A stretch of DNA of 64,000 bases from the NCBI GenBank assembly GCA_907163375.1, contig CAJQUW010009239.1, forward strand, positions 372,001-436,000, read 5' to 3'. Shown here in pieces: positions 60,101-64,000 of this stretch (within the stretch, counting starts at the first letter, position 1; each line of letters begins with the position of its first letter). The position numbers were made by a program, and so were the translations under genes. This stretch comes from Prostheceraeus crozeri (lineage: Eukaryota; Platyhelminthes; Polycladida; Euryleptidae). The notes under the pieces were generated by a model. It made no database searches and had not been told where the DNA came from. It saw only the letters and a program-made list of their open reading frames with translations.

Positions 60101-61531
60101 ATTGATATTTTCTTACATAAAGATAAATTTAGTTTGAAAGCTTAGTGACCTTCAAGTCGTTATTGAAGCTGACAGACGCAATACGGATACAGTCCATGAT
60201 GTAAAATTCTGTATGTGAAATTATCGTAAAGGGAAGAATATGGGATTTACATCCCCCTGTTCTTCTATATTTTGCGTCTTATTTTATGCATGAGAATGTC
60301 TTTGTCTAGATTTCGTGTCATGATCGCTAAAAAGAACCAAATCCTTGCTCGAAACGCATAAAAGTTTTCAAATATAAGAAAGCCATCAGCAGGGGCTATA
60401 ACAGGAAATGCATAATATGTAAGTATCTGTTATCCAATACGAAAATAGAACAAAACATTAATATTTTCGGATGGCATCTAAATTGCATTCTCATTTGGCC
60501 GTTATTGTCTTGGCATCTCGAGAGAATCCTTTTAGATTTTAGTTAACAAGGAAAAGGTATCTCAAATATGATTTACAGTCGATAATAATTAATTAAGTGG
60601 AGGTTTCTTGCTTGCCATTTGCTCACAAACTTTCACACCTCTTATTTTACATCAATATGCCGATATTTATGTAGTAGGCAACATTTCAGTTGCAAATTAT
60701 GTGCATTGTCATTAAGATATGGGAAATGAATCATTTTGTATTTGAAGATGCCATTGCTTATTTCGTAGATTTATCGGCGTAGATCACCATCAGATAAAAG
60801 GAATAAAATATGGCTCAGCACCAAAAGTGTGAATTCAAATTTCACATTAATGCAGGAGAAGGAGGAGAGGAAAGTGGAAACAAATTTACTTTAAAAATGT
60901 ATATAAAGCTGCATGTAAGTCAACCGAGTTCAGTACGAAGAGTTGTGGGAAAGAAAAAAAAGACATGTGAGATTGGATACAGATGAGATAGGATTACGCT
61001 ACATCTTACCAATCACAATTAACAGTGATTCATCTGACTAAAATGATCGCCGAAGGGTAACGCAAATAAATTATGTCGTTTATTAAGTAAATAAGTTCAT
61101 GTACGAAAACTTGGTTGTTACTCATCAAGTTTTAGAATTAGCCACATACACGTAGTTTTAAATACATTAATATTGCCTCCAGATATCTCGCTGAACGCCT
61201 GAGTGAAATTGATAGATTTGAATCAATAAGATATCGATAATCAATGAGAATTGACGTTGAAGAGCATCATGTTATGCGATCTACCGCTTTCGATCGAAAA
61301 CTTCCGATGTAGAGCGGGGAAAGCTGTATTTAAAAAAAGATTTATTTTCAAAAAGTCCATCATTCATGAAAAAATGTATGGTCGTGAAGTCCTACTAAAT
61401 ATCTTATTTTATTGTCTGTATCTCTGTGTGATATTCAGAATGGATTCGGAGTGTCTCTCATTCGTAAAACACAAGCGAAGCGGACAGACACCTCTCATTC
61501 TAATAGACCTTGCGAGAACAACTCGACGTCT
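3005..61531 (+). CDS. Cav3: Cav3 T-type calcium channel alpha-1 subunit gene, domain II and part of the II-III linker (partial gene)
   Basis: The gene encodes the pore-forming subunit of a low-voltage-activated calcium channel in the plasma membrane. Spliced exons read continuously through domain II: S1 with [15 protein letters not shown]2 with FLLEMVLKI, an S4 voltage sensor with a basic residue at every third position ([18 protein letters not shown]), S5, a cysteine-bearing turret, a pore with the selectivity motif QEDW, and an S6 ending [12 protein letters not shown]. These motifs are those of domain II in Cav3 channels rather than Cav1 or Cav2; MGIE(H/Y)H and [17 protein letters not shown] are especially typical. 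Phases agree at every junction from 3005 to 47756. Domain I lies upstream of the window; domains III and IV are not seen and should lie downstream. About 1 kb of coding sequence is spread over more than 58 kb. Family assignment is very secure; linker exons after 47756 are less so. Confidence 0.95.
3263..4515 (-). mobile_element. LINE fragment, CR1/L2/jockey-like reverse transcriptase with 3' tail
   Basis: Read on the minus strand, the region encodes the core of a non-LTR retrotransposon reverse transcriptase. The parts in order are [37 protein letters not shown], the catalytic box [28 protein letters not shown], and a C-terminal RRLRPFLNE...[16 protein letters not shown] segment. The open stretch at 3597-4268 is uninterrupted. 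Upstream of it, towards 4515, the frame is broken at least once, and the endonuclease is missing (5' truncation). Past the stop, the minus strand ends in TTCTATTCTATAA, the short tandem tail typical of CR1/L2-like LINEs. It is a dead insertion within the Cav3 intron. Confidence 0.85.
4553..5178 (-). mobile_element. LINE fragment, RTE-like endonuclease/reverse transcriptase C-terminal part
   Basis: Minus-strand translation gives the C-terminal segment common to mobile-element reverse transcriptases of the RTE-like group: [20 protein letters not shown], then [14 protein letters not shown], then [16 protein letters not shown] and [16 protein letters not shown], then a basic tail with [13 protein letters not shown] and [11 protein letters not shown]. 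At least one frameshift (after LKGKVSTW) and a stop (after the ICRML segment) separate these pieces, so it is inactive. The palm domain with YADD is absent. It abuts the 3263-4515 LINE and is in the same orientation, but belongs to a different family. It is either a nested pair of insertions or an insertion hot spot. Confidence 0.8.
8264..8883. repeat. ~620 bp dispersed repeat, copy 1
   Basis: This block is repeated in direct orientation at 17587-18205. From about 8438 to 8876 the two copies appear identical by eye, whereas the first ~150 bp differ at roughly ten positions. It contains a 63-codon open frame (8643-8834, + strand) with identical translation in both copies, starting [16 protein letters not shown] do not recognise that peptide and it may be chance. 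No terminal inverted repeats or target duplication were found. It is most likely part of a degenerate DNA transposon, given the transposase-like relic just upstream of copy 2. Confidence 0.85.
10851..11156 (-). CDS. Unidentified open frame, possibly a coding relic
   Basis: This 101-codon minus-strand frame has a coding-like 3' half ([18 protein letters not shown], then [14 protein letters not shown]) and a GC content well above the surrounding intron between 10860 and 10990. The opposite strand is open over the same stretch and ends at a good splice-donor-like GTG/gtaagt near 10983, so the true strand is uncertain. I recognise no domain. It could be a transposon relic or chance. Confidence 0.2.
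   Translation of the reverse strand: MRFFIKFHDIETIFRNWQVMRFCIPLLKSALLKILPIVLLKFEMGLKLIRLSIYIDLPQIMNEVYNGVPQEDRHVDFGDASFRKQKMPESEVFKAEIKFYI
12133..12362 (+). pseudogene. Coding-like island of unknown family
   Basis: After an acceptor-like TTCGTGCAG there is an open frame whose second half looks like protein: [19 protein letters not shown], then [19 protein letters not shown]. The first half looks more protein-like in a neighbouring frame ([20 protein letters not shown]), which suggests an old coding segment with one frameshift. It cannot belong to Cav3, because the S1 and S2 exons either side already join in frame. It may be a retrocopy or transposon fragment; no family is recognised. Confidence 0.25.
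14615..14705 (-). repeat. tRNA-derived SINE head
   Basis: On the minus strand there is an A-box-like GTGGCCTTGTGGCTAGAGGA followed, at tRNA-like spacing, by a B box GGTTCGAAGC. The arms do not fold into a sound cloverleaf, so this is a SINE promoter region and not a tRNA gene. The 3' body was not delimited. Confidence 0.55.
16137..16298 (+). pseudogene. 53-codon cysteine-containing coding-like fragment
   Basis: The frame is open from just after an upstream stop to TAA at 16296. It reads [19 protein letters not shown], then four spaced cysteines including DGHQC and [10 protein letters not shown] content is clearly higher than in the flanking intron. There is no start codon near its beginning and no convincing acceptor. 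The DG..C......GKC..C pattern loosely recalls cysteine-rich domains of secreted metalloproteases, but the fragment is too short to assign. Confidence 0.2.
17086..17284. mobile_element. MITE, PIF/Harbinger-like (199 bp)
   Basis: The ends are inverted copies: the left end begins GGCCTCAGCCACACTG and the right end is the complement of GCCTCAGCCACACTG. Both are flanked by TTA (17083-17085 and 17285-17287), the 3-bp target duplication typical of PIF/Harbinger. A further partial copy of the tip (GCCACACTGCGAGC) lies inside near 17176. There is no coding capacity. The internal sequence is built from repeated GCGAGC/GCAAAGC words. Confidence 0.7.
17362..17635 (+). pseudogene. Relic of a transposase N-terminal DNA-binding domain
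   Basis: One frame reads [20 protein letters not shown] then [13 protein letters not shown]; a second frame, after about 120 nt, reads [15 protein letters not shown]. Together these have the layout of a paired helix-turn-helix DNA-binding domain ending in the K-RSGR linker found in Tc1/mariner-type and related transposases. The parts are in different frames, so the gene is broken. It runs straight into the second ~620 bp repeat, whose first codons ([15 protein letters not shown]) continue the second frame. This makes the repeat a likely part of the same dead transposon. Confidence 0.45.
17587..18205. repeat. ~620 bp dispersed repeat, copy 2
   Basis: This is a direct repeat of 8264-8883. It carries the same 63-codon frame (17965-18156). 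The upstream flank is a transposase-domain relic. The downstream flank (18206-18540) is unusually GC-rich for this intron but shows no recognisable product and is absent from copy 1, so copies diverge abruptly at ...TTAATT(C/T)TGTG. Confidence 0.85.
19105..19256 (+). CDS. Cav3: Cav3 exon: domain II S2 and S3
   Basis: The exon is 152 nt: 50 codons plus two bases, phase 0 in and phase 2 out. It reads [12 protein letters not shown] (S1-S2 loop), then S2 [19 protein letters not shown] with the conserved F..E..K pattern, then EYISSGFN and the start of S3, VFDGIIVIL. The N-FD motif is the usual one in S3 of voltage-gated channels. The acceptor is CTTTCAG/CC and the donor TTAAG/gtgagg. The split serine codon AG|C is completed by the next exon. 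Confidence 0.96.
21330..22193 (-). mobile_element. Penelope-like retroelement fragment: GIY-YIG endonuclease end
   Basis: On the minus strand, an open stretch at 21550-21987 encodes a GIY-YIG-type endonuclease domain as found at the C terminus of Penelope-like elements. It has [20 protein letters not shown], then LKTRIREHR, a conserved late glutamate in [16 protein letters not shown], and a cysteine pair in QFQC. After its stop lies the 3' non-coding end, with a hammerhead-like core at 21479-21515. The reverse transcriptase is missing, so the element is truncated at its 5' side. It is a fossil, broken in several places. Confidence 0.8.
22560..22775 (+). repeat. tRNA-derived SINE
   Basis: A-box-like ATAGTTCAATTGGCTAAGGA (22571-22590) is followed by a degenerate B box GGTTTCGAGTATTTCC (22624-22639). 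A ~130 bp body then ends in an A-rich stretch and ATAATAATAAT, a typical SINE tail. No sound cloverleaf can be drawn, so it is not a tRNA gene. Confidence 0.55.
24659..24690 (+). repeat. Solo Penelope-type end fragment with hammerhead-like core
   Basis: CCTGAAGA, a GCCTG/CAGGT hairpin with a 7-nt loop, then GAAA. This matches the core layout seen at the ends of the Penelope-like elements in the window. No coding remnant lies beside it. Confidence 0.35.
26998..27424 (+). mobile_element. Miniature Penelope-like element with 68-bp inverted ends
   Basis: Near-perfect inverted repeats of about 68 bp (26998-27065 and 27357-27424, apparently a single mismatch) enclose about 290 bp. The inner + strand frame ends [20 protein letters not shown] then [18 protein letters not shown]. 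The EAM-(F/Y)-I/L...P.LN signature is that of the tail of the GIY-YIG endonuclease in the larger Penelope-like copy at 49-52 kb. The rest of the coding region is gone. Each inverted arm carries a hammerhead-like core. It is a fossil, internally deleted. Confidence 0.65.
28106..28291 (+). CDS. Cav3: Cav3 exon: domain II S3 end, S4 voltage sensor and S5
   Basis: The exon is 186 nt: one base, 61 codons, two bases (phase 2 in, phase 2 out). It reads [11 protein letters not shown] (S3-S4 loop), then [18 protein letters not shown], the S4 sensor with R, R, R, K, R spaced by three. The S4-S5 linker [17 protein letters not shown] and S5 [15 protein letters not shown] follow. This is close to vertebrate Cav3 domain II. 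The acceptor is ATATTCCAG/C and the donor TTCAG/gtgaga. The split codon AG|T (serine) is completed by either of the two turret exons, both of which begin with T. Confidence 0.97.
28944..29400 (-). mobile_element. LINE tail, RTE-like reverse transcriptase C-terminus
   Basis: The minus strand reads [27 protein letters not shown], then [40 protein letters not shown] and a basic region with PRGPQRRP. A final frame [18 protein letters not shown] ends in a stop at 28944. These are the C-terminal signatures of mobile-element endonuclease/reverse transcriptases (ETWALT..., RWYGHV, DR..WR-like end). The copy has at least two in-frame stops and one frameshift and lacks the palm domain, so it is inactive. 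Confidence 0.82.
29474..29570. repeat. Short foldback with 14-bp inverted ends
   Basis: TCAAGTGCCGTGGA at 29474-29487 is repeated as its exact complement at 29557-29570, spanning 97 bp. No clear target duplication is seen. It could be a very short MITE or an incidental foldback beside the LINE tail. Confidence 0.5.
31843..31960 (+). CDS. Cav3: Cav3 alternative exon, short (three-cysteine) domain II turret
   Basis: The exon is 118 nt: one base plus 39 codons, phase 2 in and phase 0 out. It encodes the end of S5 and a short extracellular turret ([19 protein letters not shown]), a third cysteine in KRKCDRKN, then the pore helix [13 protein letters not shown]. It is close to vertebrate Cav3 (ILGMHLFGCKF, RKNFDSLLWAIVTVFQ), so it looks like the ancestral form. 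The donor, CAG/gtattc, departs from consensus at positions +3 to +6. It is interchangeable with the exon at 40426: same phases, same ends. In invertebrate Cav3 channels the three-cysteine turret is, as I recall, the calcium-favouring version. Confidence 0.96.
31961..40425 (+). other. Cav3 intron between the two alternative turret exons, 8.5 kb
   Basis: AT-rich sequence without recognisable genes, RNA genes or repeat families. The only structures noted are a 30-nt near-perfect palindrome at 39624-39653 and a GCATG word about 90 nt downstream of the short exon. The relative lack of identifiable transposons here, compared with the other large introns, is notable but may simply reflect unknown repeats. 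Confidence 0.7.
39624..39653. repeat. 30-nt near-perfect palindrome
   Basis: CATACTGCA at the left end is mirrored by TGCAGTATG at the right, with AGC.../...GCG inner bases allowing a longer imperfect hairpin. It is about 770 nt upstream of the long turret exon. Function unknown. Confidence 0.5.
40426..40603 (+). CDS. Cav3: Cav3 alternative exon, long (five-cysteine) domain II turret
   Basis: The exon is 178 nt: one base plus 59 codons, phase 2 in and phase 0 out, matching the short exon but 20 codons longer. It reads [19 protein letters not shown], then a polar insert with [12 protein letters not shown] and [12 protein letters not shown], then the pore helix [13 protein letters not shown]. 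The first turret cysteine of the short form (FGC) is replaced by glycine (FGG), and the insert brings the total to five. The acceptor is TTGCACTTTAG and the donor CAG/gtagcc, again weak. It matches the five-cysteine turret exon reported in invertebrate Cav3 channels, where it increases sodium permeation. That function is inferred here from family knowledge. Confidence 0.95.
40604..47600 (+). other. Cav3 intron, 7 kb
   Basis: It contains one LINE tail (42600-43085). A TGCATG element lies at 40960-40965, about 360 nt after the long turret exon. The stretches 41.0-42.6 and 43.2-47.6 kb show no gene, RNA or classifiable repeat. It ends at the acceptor ATCTTTTGTCAG. Confidence 0.8.
42600..43085 (+). 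mobile_element. LINE tail, RTE-like reverse transcriptase C-terminus
   Basis: The + strand reads [20 protein letters not shown], then [20 protein letters not shown] and [14 protein letters not shown]. After a stop and a frame change it reads [31 protein letters not shown] and [12 protein letters not shown]. These are standard C-terminal landmarks of mobile-element endonuclease/reverse transcriptases ([33 protein letters not shown]). The 3' end after the stop carries a short TGATTGATTGAC repeat, as such tails do. It is broken at about one or two places and lacks the catalytic palm. Confidence 0.85.
47601..47756 (+). CDS. Cav3: Cav3 exon: domain II selectivity filter and S6
   Basis: The exon is 156 nt, 52 codons, phase 0 at both ends. 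[15 protein letters not shown] carries the domain II selectivity-filter glutamate in QEDW, one of the EEDD ring of Cav3. It is followed by the extracellular ARTSPW segment and S6 ([18 protein letters not shown] then [13 protein letters not shown]). It joins either turret exon at ...FQ|ILSQ, exactly where vertebrate Cav3 reads FQILTQEDW. The acceptor is TTTTGTCAG/ATA and the donor GAG/gtaaat. Confidence 0.97.
47866..48111. mobile_element. MITE, hAT-like (246 bp) with 8-bp target duplication
   Basis: The left end is CAGGGGGTATCAAAAATTA and the right end is the complement of CATGGGGTATCAAAAATTA: 19-bp terminal inverted repeats with one mismatch. The flanks are AATGTCAT on both sides (47858-47865 and 48112-48119), an exact 8-bp duplication. 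The 8-bp duplication and the CAGGGG-type tips are hAT hallmarks. The interior has no coding capacity and consists largely of a 31-bp tandem repeat. Confidence 0.85.
47938..48030. repeat. 31-bp tandem repeat, three exact copies, inside the hAT-like MITE
   Basis: The units begin AATCAATTAATTGCAATTAT and continue with TCGGTAAAAAC, at 47938, 47969 and 48000. Degenerate units precede and follow. Each unit contains the palindromic word AATCAATTAATTG, so single strands could fold. Confidence 0.9.
48994..51812 (-). mobile_element. Penelope-like retroelement with inverted terminal repeats
   Basis: A 2.8 kb element read on the minus strand. Its parts in order are an N-terminal region (51759-51162), a Penelope-type reverse transcriptase (51150 to about 50040) and a C-terminal GIY-YIG-type endonuclease (49659-49186). 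The reverse transcriptase has [40 protein letters not shown] and the catalytic box YVDD. The endonuclease has [31 protein letters not shown] and [13 protein letters not shown]. The whole is bounded by imperfect inverted repeats of about 120 bp (48994-49118 and 51691-51812), both ending in the shared words GGATAAATCACAGGGAGTGC and TTTCAAC. The coding region is interrupted in a few places, so it is a fossil, but it is nearly full length and therefore not very old. Confidence 0.9.
52275..52320 (+). CDS. Candidate small Cav3 II-III linker exon
   Basis: The segment is 46 nt between TGACAG and a weak donor, gtcgca, open as [15 protein letters not shown] plus one base. It has the exact phases needed (0 in, 1 out) to bridge the S6 exon and the linker exon 168 nt further on. 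It is more GC-rich than its surroundings. There is no sequence homology to lean on, because the linker is poorly conserved, so this rests on phase and position only. Confidence 0.22.
52489..52643 (+). CDS. Cav3: Cav3 exon: II-III linker (probable)
   Basis: After the acceptor TTTTGCAAG the frame reads [20 protein letters not shown], then [16 protein letters not shown]. This resembles the vertebrate Cav3.2 linker around KSSVMSLGRMSYDQRS...SRSSYYGPW: serine runs, a YD.RS core and a GPW end. A strong donor, GTT/gtgagc, follows at 52644 in phase 0, which is the phase the next candidate exon needs. The last 15 codons ([15 protein letters not shown]) are unusually hydrophobic for this linker, so the true 3' border may be earlier. 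The acceptor could also be four bases later at CCAG. The 5' phase implies a further small exon upstream. Confidence 0.6.
54567..54601 (-). repeat. Solo Penelope-type end fragment with hammerhead-like core
   Basis: The minus strand reads CTGAAGA, an A, a GGGT/ACCC hairpin with a CTGA loop, then GAAAC and GTC. This is the closest match in the window to the hammerhead core consensus (CUGANGA, stem II, GAAA). There is no third-stem hairpin between GAAAC and GTC, so it may be half of a dimeric form. Confidence 0.45.
56315..56392 (+). repeat. tRNA-like sequence, probably a SINE head
   Basis: The A box TGGTTCATTTGGTTGAGCA (56322-56340) and a perfect B box GGTTCGAATCC (56366-56376) are at normal spacing. 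The D stem, T stem and a GGGT/ACCT anticodon stem with AGT (Thr-like) in the loop can form. The acceptor stem does not pair, so it is not a functional tRNA gene. It is the best preserved of the three tRNA-like heads here. Confidence 0.6.
61439..61531 (+). CDS. Cav3: Cav3 exon: II-III linker (probable)
   Basis: The segment is 93 nt, 31 codons, phase 0 at both ends, between ATATTCAG and the consensus donor TCT/gtgagt. It reads [20 protein letters not shown] then [11 protein letters not shown]. It aligns loosely with the vertebrate Cav3 linker segment NSLGRAPSLKKRGQCGERES: a small residue, a glycine, then SL followed by basic residues. Its phase agrees with the 52643 donor. A second frame is also open over the same bases, which lowers certainty. 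Confidence 0.5.
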
Positions 61532-62370
61532 GTGAGTCTTTCGTTTTCCTTGACAATGATCGATCAACTTCATTCACGCTTGCTTTGGGAATGTGTGATA
61601 CACGTCGCCGAACAATACTAACCTTAACTGCTCACAGGCCCACTATCTTCGCACAATCGTCAGTAGAGACAGTTTACATGTAGTCGAGTAGCCAATATCC
61701 ACATTCATCATCAAACCTGCTTTGCATATCACATAAGAACAGCTGAAAACGAAGAAAAATTGCGCTATAGTCCCAAATTAAAACCCATTAACATTTGGCA
61801 ATGCTAATCCTTGTCTTGCACTGAATACTTCCCATTAAACCGCCAAGGATTTCAAAATGGCACTGATACTTCACGCGCATGATGTTATGTACAAGGTAGG
61901 TGTACATAAGTGTATAGTTAACAAGATCAGTCACTGTTTTGTCATTGAGTCACAGCAATACATGTAAGTACGCATTTAATGATTTGGATGTAGAATCGCT
62001 CGCTTCTTTTGATAAACAAGTATGTAGTTCGAAATCCCCTTTATCGCGACAGTAACCCTCCGCTGATAAGGCATTACTTCAAAAGTAAGTGCTTACTTTG
62101 CAGGGTGGACCTGATTTCAGGTTTTTTTCTCTTGATCAGTTGTTTACTTGGTTAATGAAAGTTCGGAATGTCTTATCTATTGACTTCTCAAATTTCAACT
62201 ATTTCTAGAAAAATTGAAAGCTCGTCAATCAATATCGGAATCGGAGTGTAAAATGCCATTCCCCCAAAAGACGCTAGAGGACAGTACAAAGATTCCTTGA
62301 ACAAAGAGGACAACATGAAGATATCTTACTAGAATATTCATGAAATGAGCGATTATCAGAGTTGGAGTCA

Positions 62371-62420
62371 GTCCGGGCTCAGTCCAACGAACCCCCTCAC
62401 GAGCTGAGGCCCAGACGGAC
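62371..62420. repeat. GC-rich foldback
   Basis: GTCCGGGCTCAGTCC and GAGCTGAGGCCCAGACGGAC can pair as a bulged stem (GTCC/GGAC, GGGC-CTCAG/CTGAGGCCC) around a C-rich loop. It stands out in a local background that is about two-thirds AT. Confidence 0.4.
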
Positions 62421-63892
62421 CTTTATTTTAAGGCTCGGAGGTCAAGACGGCCTTGATTAGGATGACATCTATGGCAGTATATAGTGACATTTAGCAGTGC
62501 ATGTTGAGCATCACAACATTATACCGTAAAAATAATATGCACGTAAGCCTAGACCTAGTTAACTGCCTCTATTTGTATGTATCGCATTGCATATTTCACT
62601 TCATTATACTCGTACATTTGTTAACATTGCTTGTAAAAAGTGCATATTTTATAAAATGCGATTGAAAGTTAATTCTTTTCTGAAAAACTGAGAGTAATTC
62701 TTCAGGAGTAGGCTTTCTATTGACAGATGAATCGCAACTAAAATCTTCTGCGTTAACTAAGAAATTGGGACACTAAGGTTCGAATAGTAACTAGCTGTGA
62801 TACGGACGTGATAGAAAGCAATCACACAATCGATGCGATGTCATGCCGATGAGTGCATCATAAAGATAGCGGAACATCTGCGCATCGGGCGGGACTAGTT
62901 GAAATTAGACTGTATTGTAGCTATCTTCACCTACTACCACATCAAAATCAAGGTACATTTATGTCATCCGAGGGGTACAGACAATGTGGTGATTTGAAAA
63001 GTGAGGATCTTTCCCACCCCATTAGCCCTGATGGTAGGCGCAATATCAAAAATCATACTTCAAGAAAATAGATTTTACACATCCATCTAACGTGCACCCA
63101 GTAAGGGAAGTGTTGATGTTAAACTATCACTTACATGGACACTATCTAACGTGTCAATAGTACACATGTTATGGAGCAAATGTCAGAGATGATCGACGAA
63201 TGAGATTATTTAGTTTGAAATCACATTGTGCATTTGTGTTTTTATTATGACACAAACTTGTTATATAACAGTCAATAAAGCACAACAAACGGTCACTGTA
63301 AACTAGAGAAATTAGAGATAAACTGATTGACAGGGGACTCTGTATCAAATGCAACAAATGTCGAAGACACCATCTTCCGCAATTATAATGCTTTGATTAG
63401 TTAGCATAGAATAGCCTGCAATTATTCTATAAGGATTATTATTTGAATAGCATGAAATGGATAGCAGCAGTGCAATAAATCTTACCTTCAACCTTTTGTG
63501 ATAGTTATGATGAACATTAGTAACACTGTTCAACAAGGAATTTTAAACGCGGGCCGAGACGGTGAAGTGATAGAAATAAGTATGAGTACAAGTTAAGATG
63601 GTATTATTTATCTATACAGCATTACATGTAAACAATGAAGTCTAGGATAAACTGTTATCATTTATTGCATCTTTCTGTTTCGCATGTTTTGCTATAGACT
63701 ACATAATGATTGCTATACATTTCTTATTTCGCGTATTATTATTTAAATATCTATTTCTAGGACAGAGAATGTGACACCATTTTCATCAAATCATTCCTTC
63801 ATTCTTTGATTCAGAATTGATGCGCATTTTCAACAATTGTCTAGATGGGACCGAAAATCGTTTAAATTATGTCGATTACATAATCGTGACAG

Positions 63893-64000
63893 CTTTCCTC
63901 CTCCGTCATCTCCGTTAACCATTTCGATTTATTCTCCTTCTGGAGCGACTACCTGATTGTCGAGGAACTGATTCACCTAGACCGAGAAAAGTTCCTCGAC
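63893..64000 (+). CDS. Possible start of another exon (cut by window end)
   Basis: After GTGACAG, 36 codons stay open to the window end in phase 0, which is the phase expected after 61531. They read LSSSVISVNHFDLFSFWSDY then LIVEELIHLDREKFLD. The acceptor lacks a good pyrimidine tract and no Cav3 motif is recognised. Base composition is more GC-rich than the intron. Confidence 0.2.

Larger units (their letters stand above)
52644..61438 (+). other. Cav3 intron, 8.8 kb
   Basis: It holds a solo Penelope-type end fragment (54567-54601) and a tRNA-like SINE head (56315-56392). Other stretches (52.7-54.5, 54.7-56.3, 56.4-61.4 kb) show no supported feature. Undetected linker exons are possible, since this linker is poorly conserved. 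Confidence 0.6.
61532..64000 (+). other. Probable Cav3 intron, 3' end of window
   Basis: Mostly AT-rich with no recognised repeat. It contains a GC-rich foldback (62371-62420). The last 108 bases form an open frame after an AG that may be a new exon. Nothing else is supported. Confidence 0.5.

Noticed and set aside
62853-63071. 72-codon open frame ending near CAAAATCAAG/gtacat, considered as a linker exon.
   Set aside because: In the phase required after 61531 it meets a stop within eleven codons, and no linker motif is visible.

Overview
The window is a piece of an animal genome. It is AT-rich, has very long introns with consensus GT/AG borders, and carries LINE, SINE, Penelope-like and DNA-transposon remnants. 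Short ACATGTA-type words and the repeat mix suggest an aquatic invertebrate bilaterian, but nothing here fixes the phylum. There are no bacterial-type genes, operons or CRISPR arrays.

One host gene is recognised and it runs through the whole window on the + strand: the T-type voltage-gated calcium channel alpha-1 subunit (Cav3). The exons encode domain II and the start of the II-III linker. They are: end of the I-II linker plus S1 (3005-3126); S2 and S3 (19105-19256); S4 and S5 (28106-28291); a short turret/pore-helix exon (31843-31960); a second, longer version of that exon (40426-40603); selectivity filter and S6 (47601-47756); and two probable II-III linker exons (52489-52643, 61439-61531). 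All splice phases from 3005 to 47756 fit, giving a continuous domain II. The 5' part (domain I) and 3' part (domains III and IV) lie outside.

The main find is the pair of turret exons at 31.8 and 40.4 kb. They share the same phases at both ends, end in matching pore helices and differ by exactly 20 codons. One has three cysteines and the other five. This matches the mutually exclusive domain II exons known from invertebrate Cav3, where turret choice changes the sodium/calcium permeability of the pore. The sequence also shows how exclusivity is enforced: joining both exons creates a TAA stop at the junction, and skipping both shifts the frame into a stop 29 codons on.

The introns hold the rest. 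There is a LINE cluster at 3.3-5.2 kb, and single LINE tails at 28.9-29.4 and 42.6-43.1 kb. A ~620 bp repeat occurs twice (8.3 and 17.6 kb), with a transposase DNA-binding-domain relic beside the second copy. Three tRNA-derived SINE heads lie at 14.6, 22.6 and 56.3 kb. A Harbinger-like MITE (17.1 kb) and a hAT-like MITE with an 8-bp target duplication (47.9 kb) are present. Penelope-like retroelement relics lie at 21.3-22.2, 27.0-27.4 and 49.0-51.8 kb, with solo end fragments at 24.7 and 54.6 kb. The Penelope ends share a hammerhead-ribozyme-like core. Long stretches at 32-40 kb and 55-61 kb show nothing recognisable.
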